A stretch of 64,000 nt of DNA from Clostridium collagenovorans DSM 3089 (GTDB lineage: Bacteria; Bacillota; Clostridia; Clostridiales; Clostridiaceae), in assembly GCF_900130005.1 (NCBI RefSeq), contig NZ_FQXP01000006.1, forward strand, positions 265,143 through 329,142. Direction: 5' to 3'. This document shows, in pieces, positions 7,876 through 17,900 of the stretch. Position 1 is the first letter of the stretch, and each line of letters opens with the position of its first letter. Below the pieces are notes generated by a model. That model made no database searches and was not told the origin of the DNA. It worked only from the letters and a program-made list of their open reading frames with translations. The position numbers and the translations under genes were made by a program.

Positions 7876-8457
7876 ATGGGGAATTCAGATAATAGCACTC
7901 AAGAAAAGATTTTAGACGCAACTGAAAATCTTATAATAGCAAAGGGTATAGAGAAGACAAGCCTTGCAGACATAGCAAAAGAAGTTGGTATTAGTAAAGG
8001 AACATTATATTATCATTATTCTTCTAAGGATCAACTGATTGAAGATGTTGCAGATAGATATTTTAATAATATGACTCAAAGTGTATTAGAGGGTATAAAG
8101 GATTTGAATTATGGTACATATGACTTTAATACCTTAAGTAGTATGATAAGTGACATATTAGGATATAGATCAACAGGGAGGCTTCACTTATCTTTAATAC
8201 AAGAGGCTGTAACTAGAAATGAAACTTTAAGGTGTAGGTTCATAGAAAAATATTCTCAATGGAGAGGAATTATAAAGTATGAACTGAAAAATCTATTGAA
8301 GGTTGAATCAGTAGACTATGAAATGCTTTCTTTCTTAGTTGTAGCTGTAATAGATGGACTAGTTATGGAAAGCTTGTTAGGGCTTAATGAAGAAAATATA
8401 GACTCTATTTCAAAATTTATAGTTAAAGCATTAAAAATGGAAACAAATGATAAATAA
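7876..8457 (+). CDS. TetR/AcrR family transcriptional regulator
   Basis: The protein has 193 residues. The N-terminal helix-turn-helix at about 10-57 is typical (TSLADIAKEVGISKGTLYYH, then SKDQLIEDV). The C-terminal helical ligand domain has no recognisable specificity. The ribosome binding site is AGAGGTGG. A promoter and GTCG-repeat operator lie directly upstream, so it probably represses itself. The degV-type gene starts 24 bases after its stop with no terminator between, so the fatty-acid-binding protein is a likely target of the same control. The ligand is unknown. Confidence 0.9.
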   Translation: MGNSDNSTQEKILDATENLIIAKGIEKTSLADIAKEVGISKGTLYYHYSSKDQLIEDVADRYFNNMTQSVLEGIKDLNYGTYDFNTLSSMISDILGYRSTGRLHLSLIQEAVTRNETLRCRFIEKYSQWRGIIKYELKNLLKVESVDYEMLSFLVVAVIDGLVMESLLGLNEENIDSISKFIVKALKMETNDK

Positions 8458-8481
8458 TATAAATTATTTGGGGGAATGAAA

Positions 8482-9324
8482 ATGCAAAAAATAGCATTAA
8501 TAACTGATAGTACTTGTGATATAACCAAGGATTTAATAGAAAAATATAATATACATGTGATACCTTTTAGAATTATTTATAGTAATAGAGAATATAGAGA
8601 TGGAGTGGATATAAGTGCAGAAGAGGTTTACTTAAACTTAGAAAATGAAGTTCCAACTACATCATTACCATCTTTATTAGATATGGAAAACTTATTTGAT
8701 AAACTAGAGGGTGAAGGTTACACTCACGCTATTGCAGTAACAGTTTCATCAGGTTTATCGGGAATGTTTAACGCTTTACGTCTTGTAAGTCTTGAAAGAG
8801 AAAATATAAAGTGTCATGTATTTGATTCAAAGACTATTTCCTTAGCAGAAGGTGGAATAGTTCTTAAGTGTGCAGAGATGCTTAAAGAGAATAAAAGTTT
8901 TGAAGAAATAATTGAAGCTTTACCTAAGTTAAGAGATAGAATGGAATGTTATATGGTAATGGCTACTTTAAAATATTTAAAAAAGGGTGGTAGAATAGGT
9001 AAAATCAGCGGAACTATTGCTGAGGCCTTAAACCTTAAACCGGTTATTAGAGTTAATGAAGAGGGAGTATATGATACTCACGATAAAGTAAGAGGAAGAA
9101 AGCAATCTATAAAGAGATTAATTGAGATTGTTTCAAAGTTTGAAAAGCCAGGTGAGGTTTATGTTGTACATGGTGGAGCTGAAGAGGAGATGAAGTTCTT
9201 AGCAGATCAATTACAAGCACTACCAAATGTTAAATCAGTCTTACTTGGTGGTAACACTACCCCTGTTTGTGGAGTACATAGTGGACCTGGATTATTAGGG
9301 TTTGCATATTTAGTTGAAGAATAA
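8482..9324 (+). CDS. DegV family fatty-acid-binding protein (FakB-like)
   Basis: The protein has 280 residues. I chose ATG 8482 because GGGGG at 8470-8474 is 7 bases away, while the in-frame ATG 8476 is too close. Family marks are ITDSTCD near the N-terminus, TTSLPS, and AVTVSSGLSGMFNA. DegV/FakB proteins bind a fatty acid and present it to the FakA kinase for entry into phospholipid synthesis. No fakA is in the window. It is transcribed with the TetR gene and ends at the terminator 9370-9406. Confidence 0.92.
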   Translation: MQKIALITDSTCDITKDLIEKYNIHVIPFRIIYSNREYRDGVDISAEEVYLNLENEVPTTSLPSLLDMENLFDKLEGEGYTHAIAVTVSSGLSGMFNALRLVSLERENIKCHVFDSKTISLAEGGIVLKCAEMLKENKSFEEIIEALPKLRDRMECYMVMATLKYLKKGGRIGKISGTIAEALNLKPVIRVNEEGVYDTHDKVRGRKQSIKRLIEIVSKFEKPGEVYVVHGGAEEEMKFLADQLQALPNVKSVLLGGNTTPVCGVHSGPGLLGFAYLVEE

Positions 9325-9369
9325 TAAAGATAATACTAACATACATATATAATAATAGTTTATATAAAG

Positions 9370-9406
9370 CGATAGAAAATGAATTTATCATTTTCTATCG
9401 TTTTAC
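9370..9406 (+). terminator. Terminator after the TetR-DegV unit
   Basis: CGATAGAAAATGA at 9370-9382 pairs perfectly with 9388-9400, and TTTTA follows. Confidence 0.75.
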
Positions 9407-9830
9407 TATTTTAAGGATAAATAACTTTATAAATTCAAAGTAGAAAGATTAATATAAGTTTATGTATTATACTAAAGTTGTAATATGAAAACTTATAATA
9501 TTAAAATTTATATGTGTAAAGTAAATGATACGAAAAATAAAATTTAGAAAAAATTTACAAACTTTTCTATCTAAGTTTTAATCTAGTATATATAATAAAA
9601 GTTATATGATTAAAATTAATGTATAATTTTAAAGAAATAAATAAAGAGATTTATTATAAAGTGAAATTGACCTAGTTTTAAAAAAATAAATATTCAATAG
9701 TTGTTTATCCCTGTTATGAGCTAATAGAGCAAGAAGATCATAAGAAAAGTAATCAATATGGATTCCAAAGATCATAAAACAGAATCACGTAAAAATAAAT
9801 GCTTAAATTAAGAAGAGGAGGGGGTTATAG
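9407..9830. other. Intergenic region before the YtvI-like gene
   Basis: This 424-base, AT-rich stretch has no recognised RNA or gene. It contains TATATAAT-like promoter candidates at about 9590 and an imperfect direct repeat of AAGATCATAA (9734-9743 and 9768-9777) of unknown meaning. A 16-codon ORF at 9758-9808 has no good ribosome binding site and is not called. Confidence 0.3.
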
Positions 9831-10880
9831 ATGGGTGAGGTATTGGAAAAGTTAGATAAGTATCTTTTATTTTTTATAATTTACACCTTTTGCTTTATAG
9901 TTCTCTTTGGAACTATAGGGTATACATTGCCATTTATTTTAGCATTTTCATTTGCACTATTATTAAGGAAGCCTACTAGATACTTAATAGAAAGATTAAA
10001 GATTAATAGAACGGCAGCTTGCCTTATCACTAATCTAGTATTTTTTTCTATTATTTTTGGCTTAGTGGCATGGGTAATAGTTACTTTTACAACGGAGACT
10101 ATATCTCTTGCTAAAAATAGTCAAGAATATATAACAAATCATTATGATGAAATAAGTAGCTTTGTAGAAAGGGTGTATATATGGGCTTCTGAGTTAATCC
10201 CAGATATAAATCTTACCTTTAAGGATAATTTAATTGGATTTATCACTAAATATTTAGGTAGTTTTATGAATATTTCAGGTAAAGTTCTTTCTGAGACATT
10301 GGGATTTTTATCTAATATTCCTTATTGCATTATGGTAGTATTTTTTACTGTTATGTCTACATATTTCTTTAGTAAGGATATGAGTAAAGGACTTTCTAGA
10401 TTTAAAATAGTTGCTAAATTAAAAAATGACACAACTTTAAATATTATAAATAAGGTAAAGGAAATGGTTGGTGGCTACTTATTTTCCTACTTTACTATAA
10501 TAATGATAACATTTTTAGAGACTTTGATTGTATTTATGGTCTTGGATGTTAGATATGCTTTGATACTTAGTGTAATATGTGCATTCTTTGATATGTTACC
10601 TATTGTTGGAATAGCTATTATTTATGTACCGGTTGCAATTGTATATTGGCTTATGGGAAGCAAAACCATAGCTATTGGTGTTATAATTGCTTATGCACTT
10701 GTTTCAATTATTAGACAAATAATTGAACCTAAACTAGTATCATCTTCAATGGGATTGCATCCAGTATCAGTACTAGCAGCTATATTCATAGGACTAAAGG
10801 CTGCAGGGGTAACAGGTATGTTTTTCTGCTTATTTATGGTGGTGTTTTTCAAAACTATGCGGGAAGTTAATGTATTGTAA
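9831..10880 (+). CDS. ytvI: AI-2E family permease, YtvI-like sporulation membrane protein
   Basis: The protein has 349 residues with about eight membrane segments and the layout of the AI-2E (UPF0118) family. There is an N-terminal pair of segments, a soluble loop at about 95-150, and a C-terminal core with DMLPIVGIAIIYVP and RQIIEPKLVSSSMGLHP. In spore formers the YtvI branch is named as a sporulation integral membrane protein; its substrate is not established. The start is set by GAGGAGGGGG, about 7 bases before the ATG. It is a single-gene unit ending in the terminator at 10892-10925. Confidence 0.8.
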   Translation: MGEVLEKLDKYLLFFIIYTFCFIVLFGTIGYTLPFILAFSFALLLRKPTRYLIERLKINRTAACLITNLVFFSIIFGLVAWVIVTFTTETISLAKNSQEYITNHYDEISSFVERVYIWASELIPDINLTFKDNLIGFITKYLGSFMNISGKVLSETLGFLSNIPYCIMVVFFTVMSTYFFSKDMSKGLSRFKIVAKLKNDTTLNIINKVKEMVGGYLFSYFTIIMITFLETLIVFMVLDVRYALILSVICAFFDMLPIVGIAIIYVPVAIVYWLMGSKTIAIGVIIAYALVSIIRQIIEPKLVSSSMGLHPVSVLAAIFIGLKAAGVTGMFFCLFMVVFFKTMREVNVL

Positions 10881-10891
10881 ATATACTTGTA

Positions 10892-10925
10892 AAAACCTAG
10901 TTTTAATACTAGGTTTTATTTTTTT
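10892..10925 (+). terminator. Terminator after the YtvI-like gene
   Basis: AAAACCTAGT at 10892-10901 pairs with 10907-10916. A run of seven T follows one A later. Confidence 0.8.
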
Positions 10926-11266
10926 CCATTGTATAATTAATTTAAGGATATAAATTTAATTTTAAATATAATTTTGGTATTTTAAAATATACTTTACAAG
11001 GTAACAATAAGACTAGAGAAATTAATTTGCTTGCGAATTATTATTAATAAAAGTTTATTTAAAAAATGTATCTTTTAATTATTAGTGATTAAGATAAAAT
11101 ACTAATAAATTAAGGATAAATGGGTAAATAGATATTATTTTTATAATGTAAAAGAATATATGTAAAGAATAATTAAATTGAGTTCCTTATAGTAGAGTTA
11201 AAGCGTATTTAGACAGTTAAGGTTTTATATGAGATATAGTAATTATTAAAGTATTTATAAATTTTG
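10926..11266. other. Intergenic region before addB
   Basis: This is 340 bases of AT-rich DNA that presumably holds the addBA promoter. No clear -35/-10 pair or RNA structure was found in this part. Confidence 0.3.
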
Positions 11267-11317
11267 AAAGGAGTAATAGTTGATTAAATTAATATGTAAG
11301 ATATCAACTATGTAGGG
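11267..11317 (+). promoter_or_regulatory. Possible leader peptide and hairpin in front of addB
   Basis: A strong site AAAGGAG (11267-11273) is placed 6 bases before TTG 11280, which opens an 11-residue ORF (MIKLICKISTM) ending at TAG 11313-11315. That stop is 5 bases before the addB ATG, which itself has only a weak site (TAGGG). ATAGTTGAT at 11277-11285 pairs with 11303-11311 across the leader. The arrangement suggests translational coupling or leader control of addB; this is inference. Confidence 0.45.
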
Positions 11318-11320
11318 TAT

Positions 11321-14300
11321 ATGAGTTTAAGGTTTATATATGGAAGAGCAGGAAGCGGTAAGAGTACTTATTGTATAAATAATATTTGTAAAGCGATAAA
11401 AAACGATAAAAATAAATTGCAGGTTTTATTAGTGCCAGAACAGTTGTCCTTTGAAACTGAAAAGGTCTTTGTAAAGCTTTTAAAGAGTTCTGGTTTTACT
11501 AATTTATTAGTAACTAATTTTAAAAGATTATCATACTTGGTTTTTAAGGAGTGTGGAGGAATAGCTAAAGAATATATGAGTGCTGCAGGGAAACAGATGC
11601 TTATATATAAGATTATGGATAACCTTAAGGATGAATTAAGAGTATTTAACTTAGCTGCAAGGAATGAGAGTTTTGTTCCTATTGTAGCAGACATTATAAA
11701 TGAAATGAAAAGATATGAAGTAACTCCTGAAGAGCTACTTAGTATGAAGGATAGTGCAGAGGATAACTCGCTTTTATATAATAAGATTTCAGATATTGGA
11801 AAGATATATGAGGATTTTAATTCTATAATTAATAATGGACCTATAGATAGTGATGATGATTTAACACGTCTTGCAGAAAAATTAGATTCTTGTACTTTAT
11901 TAGATGGAGCAGAAATTTGGATAGATGAATTTAGTGGATTTAGTCCTCAGCAATTCACTGTTATAAGTAAATTATTAAGAAGAGCATCAAGAGTGAATGT
12001 TACTTTAAATATGGATTATGATGAAAGCACAAGTATCTTTGATGACACAAATGTATTTTCTACGGTTAAATATATGGAAAATAAATTAGTTGATATTGCA
12101 AGAGATTATGGCATATCACTTGAAGAACCTATTAAGTTAAGTCATTGTCCAAGTATTAAATTTAAAGATAATAAGGAGTTAGCTTATCTTGAAGAAAACT
12201 ATGTTAAATATCCTTTTGTACCATATAAATATAATACTGAAAAAATAAAATTATTTAAGGCTGTTAATGTCTATTCTGAGGTAGAAAATGTTGCGTCAGA
12301 GGTTGTGAAACTAGTTAGAGATAAGAATCTTAGATATAAGGATATTGCAGTTGTAGCAAGAGATTTAAGTTCTTATGAAAAGTTGATAGAGGCTATATTT
12401 AATGAATATGATATACCTTTATTTATTGATGATAAAAAGGAAGTGACTTCTAATCCAATTATAGTTCTAATAACTTCTGTAATGGATATCTTTGCGAAAA
12501 ATTGGAGTTTTGAGAGTGTATTTAGATACTTAAAAACTGATTTATTATCAATGCGTAAAGAAGATATTGATATATTAGAAAATTATATTTTATGGTCAGG
12601 AATTAAAGGAAAAGATAAGTGGGTTAACAATAAGCAATGGAATAATAAAATTTTAAGCTTATATGGCATTAGAGAAGGAATATCAAAGCTTAATATACAA
12701 GATAAATATATGGAGTTTTTGTCTTGGACTAAGGAATTGAGTCAGGAAGAGTTGATAGGTGCAATAAATGATAGCTCCTTAGAATTATCACTTAAGGATG
12801 TTGTAGGCTTAACTGAGGATAGTAAGGCAAAGGAACTTTTGAATTCAGTACAAGAAATAAAGAATATAAATTCTCTTAGAGAAGTTTTCTTACAACCTAT
12901 AAAAACATTTTCTAATAAGGTAAAAGGGGAGCAAAGGGGTGTGGAATTATGCACTTCATTATTTGAGTTTTTAGAAGACATTGACTTGATTTCAACCTTA
13001 GAAGAAAAAATAAATTATTTTGCAGAGAAAGAGGAGCAACAAAGAGTTAGAGAGTATTCTCAGATTTGGAACTTAGTATTAGAGGTTATGGATCAAGTGG
13101 TGGAGGTTTTAGGGGAAGATATTATGACATTAGAGCAATTTATTAAGATACTTTCCTTAGGATTTTCACAACATAAGATGGGCTTTATTCCTCCTGCAAT
13201 AGATCAGGTAACAGTGGGAAGAGTAGATCGTATTAGAAGTCATAACGTAAAATATTTATTTGTTATAGGAGTTAACGAAGGGGTATTCCCTATGGCAAAT
13301 AGTGATGAAGGCATATTTACAGATACGGATAGAGCTTATTTAAAGGAAAGAGGCTTAGAGTTAGCTAAGGATACAAAAGCACTATTATTTGAGGAGCAAT
13401 ATTTAGTTTATACCACATTAACATTGCCAAGTGAGTTTTTAAGAATAAGTTATGCCATAGCGGATCATGAAGGAAAAGCATTGAGGCCATCTATGATAAT
13501 CGCTAGGTTAAAAGCTATTTTTTCAGGGTTAACAGAGGAAAGCAACATAGTTGAGAAAAATGATGAAGAAGCTATACTGAATTCTGTTATTAAAGAAATA
13601 CCTAGCTTTAATAATTTAATTAATGAGATGCATAAGATTTATGAGGAAGAGAAGGTTCCTACTTTGTGGAAAAGCATTTATAAGTGGTTTAATGATAATG
13701 AGGAATGGCATGGAGTTTTAGAGAATAATTTAAAGAGTTTTGATTACTCAAATCAAAGCTTGAATTTGTCACCAGAGATTATTGATAAACTATATGGAGA
13801 CAATAAGTATTTCAGTGTATCAAGATTAGAAAAGTATATGGAATGTCCTTTCTCATATTTTATTAACTATGGATTAAGGGCTAAGGAAAGAAAGAAATAT
13901 GAACTTACTCCACCGGATTTAGGTACTTTTATGCACAATGTTATTGAAAAGTTCTCCAATGATGTGGATAAAAACAATATTAATTGGAATGAAATTTCTA
14001 ATGAATGGTGTGAAAAAATAGTTGATGAAAATATTAAGGAGACCATGGGTGAAAGTACAGGATATATATTCTCATCTTCTCCAAGATTTAATTACTTTAA
14101 GGATAGATTGAGAAGGGTTTTACTTAGAAGCATAAGTTTGATTATTGAGCATATGAAGAGAGGAAACTTCACTCCAGTAGGTTATGAAATAGAGTTTGGA
14201 TTAGGTGATAATGGATATCCACCTATTGAAATAGAATTATCTAATGGTCAAAATGTATATTTAATGGGGAAAATAGATAGGGTAGATAAATTAGTAATTG

Positions 14301-14992
14301 AGGATGAGGAGTATTTTAGAGTTATTGATTATAAATCAGGTAGTAAGGATTTAAAATTAGCTGAAATTTATTATGGACTTCAAATACAATTACTAACTTA
14401 TTTAGATGCTATATTGAATATGGAAGGAGATCATACGGAACTACCGTTACTACCAGCTGGAATTTTATATTTTAAAATAGATGATCCTATGATTTCAAGT
14501 AAAACTAGATTAAGTGATGAAGAAATAGAAGAAGAAATAATGAAGAAGTTAAAAATGAAAGGTCTAGTTCTTGCTGATATGAAAATCATAAGAGAAATGG
14601 ATAATCAGATTGAGGGAGCATCATTAATACTTCCGGTAGCCTTAACCTCAAAGGGAGCATTTTCCTCTTATGCAAAGGTAGCAACAAGAGAGCAGTTTGA
14701 AGAACTAAGAGAGCATGTTAGATTTAAGTTAGCAGAAGCTTGCGAAAGAATGCTTTCAGGAGATATAACTATATTCCCATGTAAGGGGAAAAGTTCAACA
14801 TCCTGTGCTTATTGTACCTACTCTGTTATATGTGGTTTTGATCCTGTTATGAAGGATAATAATTATAATTTAATAATGGATTTAAAGGATAAGGAGATTT
14901 GGACTCTTATAGAAAAAGAGTTACAGTTTATTAGGAATAAAGAAAAAAATAATGAGGAGCTAAAGATAGAAAGAAAGGATGGTGAAATTTAA
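11321..14992 (+). CDS. addB: ATP-dependent helicase/nuclease subunit B (AddB)
   Basis: The protein has 1223 residues. GRAGSGKST at 8-16 is the Walker A motif. The C-terminal RecB-like nuclease shows VIDYKSG and QIQLLTYLD. Cysteines at about 842 (MECPF), 1162, 1165 and 1171 (CxxC-x5-C) match the iron-sulphur cluster that staples the AddB nuclease domain. With AddA it forms the helicase-nuclease that processes double-strand ends and loads RecA, the Firmicute counterpart of RecBCD. The stop codon overlaps the addA ATG by one base. The start has a weak ribosome binding site and follows a possible leader ORF. Confidence 0.96.
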   Translation: MSLRFIYGRAGSGKSTYCINNICKAIKNDKNKLQVLLVPEQLSFETEKVFVKLLKSSGFTNLLVTNFKRLSYLVFKECGGIAKEYMSAAGKQMLIYKIMDNLKDELRVFNLAARNESFVPIVADIINEMKRYEVTPEELLSMKDSAEDNSLLYNKISDIGKIYEDFNSIINNGPIDSDDDLTRLAEKLDSCTLLDGAEIWIDEFSGFSPQQFTVISKLLRRASRVNVTLNMDYDESTSIFDDTNVFSTVKYMENKLVDIARDYGISLEEPIKLSHCPSIKFKDNKELAYLEENYVKYPFVPYKYNTEKIKLFKAVNVYSEVENVASEVVKLVRDKNLRYKDIAVVARDLSSYEKLIEAIFNEYDIPLFIDDKKEVTSNPIIVLITSVMDIFAKNWSFESVFRYLKTDLLSMRKEDIDILENYILWSGIKGKDKWVNNKQWNNKILSLYGIREGISKLNIQDKYMEFLSWTKELSQEELIGAINDSSLELSLKDVVGLTEDSKAKELLNSVQEIKNINSLREVFLQPIKTFSNKVKGEQRGVELCTSLFEFLEDIDLISTLEEKINYFAEKEEQQRVREYSQIWNLVLEVMDQVVEVLGEDIMTLEQFIKILSLGFSQHKMGFIPPAIDQVTVGRVDRIRSHNVKYLFVIGVNEGVFPMANSDEGIFTDTDRAYLKERGLELAKDTKALLFEEQYLVYTTLTLPSEFLRISYAIADHEGKALRPSMIIARLKAIFSGLTEESNIVEKNDEEAILNSVIKEIPSFNNLINEMHKIYEEEKVPTLWKSIYKWFNDNEEWHGVLENNLKSFDYSNQSLNLSPEIIDKLYGDNKYFSVSRLEKYMECPFSYFINYGLRAKERKKYELTPPDLGTFMHNVIEKFSNDVDKNNINWNEISNEWCEKIVDENIKETMGESTGYIFSSSPRFNYFKDRLRRVLLRSISLIIEHMKRGNFTPVGYEIEFGLGDNGYPPIEIELSNGQNVYLMGKIDRVDKLVIEDEEYFRVIDYKSGSKDLKLAEIYYGLQIQLLTYLDAILNMEGDHTELPLLPAGILYFKIDDPMISSKTRLSDEEIEEEIMKKLKMKGLVLADMKIIREMDNQIEGASLILPVALTSKGAFSSYAKVATREQFEELREHVRFKLAEACERMLSGDITIFPCKGKSSTSCAYCTYSVICGFDPVMKDNNYNLIMDLKDKEIWTLIEKELQFIRNKEKNNEELKIERKDGEI

Positions 14993-17900
14993 TGGCTGAT
15001 GTTAAGTGGACCAAAGAGCAAAAGGCAGCTATTGATACCCATGACTGTAATCTACTTGTAGCTGCGGCTGCAGGTTCAGGGAAAACTGCGGTTCTGGTAG
15101 AGAGAATTATAAAGTTGGTTATGGATAATGACAAGGACATTGATATAGATAAATTATTAGTAGTTACTTTTACTAATGCTGCTGCTTCAGAAATGAGAGA
15201 AAGAATAGGAGAAGCTTTAGCAAAGGAAATAAATAAGGAGTCTACTCCAAGACTTCAAAGACAGCTTGCTTTATTGAATAGAGCTAGTATAACTACTATT
15301 CATTCATTTTGTTTAGGTGTTATAAAAAATAACTTTCATGAGACGGACTTAGACCCTGGGTTTAGGGTTGGGGATGAAACCGAAATGTTATTCCTAAAGC
15401 AAGAAGCTATAGATGAGATCTTTGACGAAAAATATAAGGAAGATGAAGAGAAGGATGCTAGTAACTCTGAATTTCTAAAGTTGGTTGAAACTTATTGTGA
15501 TAATAGAAGTGATAATAACTTAATGGAATTAGTATTAGAGTTATATGGTTATTCTATGAGTATGCCTGAACCAGAAAAGTGGCTTAAGGAAAGCTTAAGT
15601 AAAATGGAAGTAAGTAATGAAAATTTAAGTGGGTGTAACTGGATTAATATATTAAAAAGAGAAATTCATAATGAATTGAGTGCTTTAAAAGAAGAGAGTT
15701 TAAAAGCCTTAGAGCTGATAAATGAATATGAAGAATTTCAAAAGTTTTATAATATATTTGTAGTGGAGCACGGATATATTCAAGGCTTAATGGAAGCTTT
15801 AGAGAAGAGCTGGAGTGAATTCACAAATGCACTTAAGGGAATAAGTTTTGATAGAATACCCACTATAAGAAAATGTGAAAATCCAGATATAAAATCACAA
15901 ATAACTTCAGCTAGAGATGCTATAAAGAAAACATTGAATGGCTATGTAGAGGAATATAAGAACTTTAAGGAAGAAGAGTGTATTGATGATATTAAGTATA
16001 TGACAAGGATTATGAAGGCTTTAGTTAACTTAGTATTAGAATTCTGTAAAAGATATAAGGAAAAGAAAAGACTTAGAGGAATTATAGATTTTAATGATTT
16101 TGAGCATTACTGTTTAGGAATTCTTGTGTGCAGAGATGAAGAGGGTAACTTAATAAAGGATGATAATGGAGTTTATGCTCCTTCTAAAGTCGCCTTAGAA
16201 TTAAGGAAAAAATATGATGAAATTTTAATAGATGAGTACCAGGATTCTAACATGGTTCAGGAAGTTATCTTAACAACTATTTCTAAGGTTTCAGAGAATG
16301 TGCCTAATATATTTATGGTTGGAGATGTAAAGCAAAGTATTTATAGATTCAGGCAAGCAAAACCAGAGATATTCTTAAGTAAGTATAATACTTACTCAAG
16401 TGAAGAAAATGAACTTTATAGAAAAATAATGCTGTTTAAAAACTTCAGAAGTAGAAAAGAAATCTTAGATGGTGTTAACTATATTTTTGAAGAGATAATG
16501 TCAGAAGAAGTTGGAGAGTTAAACTATACTGAAGAAGAAGCATTAAACCTGGGTGCTGATTACAAAACCAGTGAAGAGGTTGGAGCTACAGTTGGAGGGC
16601 CTATAGAATTAAATATAATTGATAAATCTGATGAGGATATAGAAGTCAATATAGATGATGAAGAGTTAGAAGAGCGTCCAACGGATGTGCAAATTGAAGC
16701 TAGATTTGTAGCTAAAAGAATAAGAGATTTAATTGATAATGATGAAAATGAATTTAAAGTTTTTGATAAGCATTTAAAGGAATATAGGAGAGTTCAATAT
16801 AAGGATATAGTAATTTTATTAAGAAGTACTTCTAATTGGTCACCAGTATTTTTAGAGGAATTAAAAAACTATGAGGTACCTGTATATGCAGATACATCTA
16901 CAGGATATTTTGAAACCATAGAAATACAGACCATAATGAGTTTGCTTAAGATAATAGATAATCCAAGACAAGATATCTCTTTAATAGCTGTACTTAAATC
17001 ACCAATAGGTGGATTTACTGCAGAGGAGCTTTCAGAGATAAGAATTGAGGATAAGGCATGTTCTTATTATGATGCATTATTACTTTCTAAGGATAATAAT
17101 ATTAAGGTTCAGGAGTTTTTAGAAAAATTAAATATATGGAGAGAAAAATCCGTTTATACTCCTATTGATGAGCTTATTTGGAGTTTATATACTGAAACTG
17201 GTTACTATGGATTTGTAGGAGCTTTAAATAATGGGGTACAAAGGCAAGCTAACTTAAAGGTATTATTTCAACGTGCTAAAAAGTATGAGGAAACTAGTTA
17301 CAAGGGTTTATTTAATTTTATTAATTTCATAGATAAGTTAAATAGAAGTAGTGGAGACTTAGGAAGTGCTAAGATATTAGGTGAAAATGAAAATGTAGTA
17401 AGAATAATGAGTATACACAAAAGCAAGGGACTTGAGTTTCCAGTTGTATTTTTATGTGGTACAGGAAAACAATTTAACTTAATGGATCTTAGAAAGAAAA
17501 TTTTACTTCATCACGAACTTGGTTTTGGACCAGATTATATAAATAGTGAAAAAAGAATAGCTTATCCTACTTTAGTGAAAAAGGCTATTTCAAAAAAGAT
17601 AAAATTAGAAACGCTATCAGAGGAAATGAGAATTTTATATGTTGCTTTAACAAGGCCAAAGGAAAAGTTAATTATAACTGGTGCTGTAAAGGATATACCT
17701 AAGTATTGTGAAAACTATAGTGATTTAGTAAATAACAGTATAAATAAGATACCAGAGCTTAGGACATCCAAGGCTAAAAGTTATTTAGACTGGATAGTAC
17801 CAGCTGTTATGAGACACGTTAATGGTGAAGAGCTTAGAAATCAATGTGAAAAAGAATTTGATCATGGCTTTAATAAGCATCCTTCTTTATGGAAGATTAA

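Noticed and set aside
9758..9808. 16-codon ORF before the YtvI-like gene
   Set aside because: It has only a weak AAGAAAAG upstream and no recognisable product; it is too short to support.
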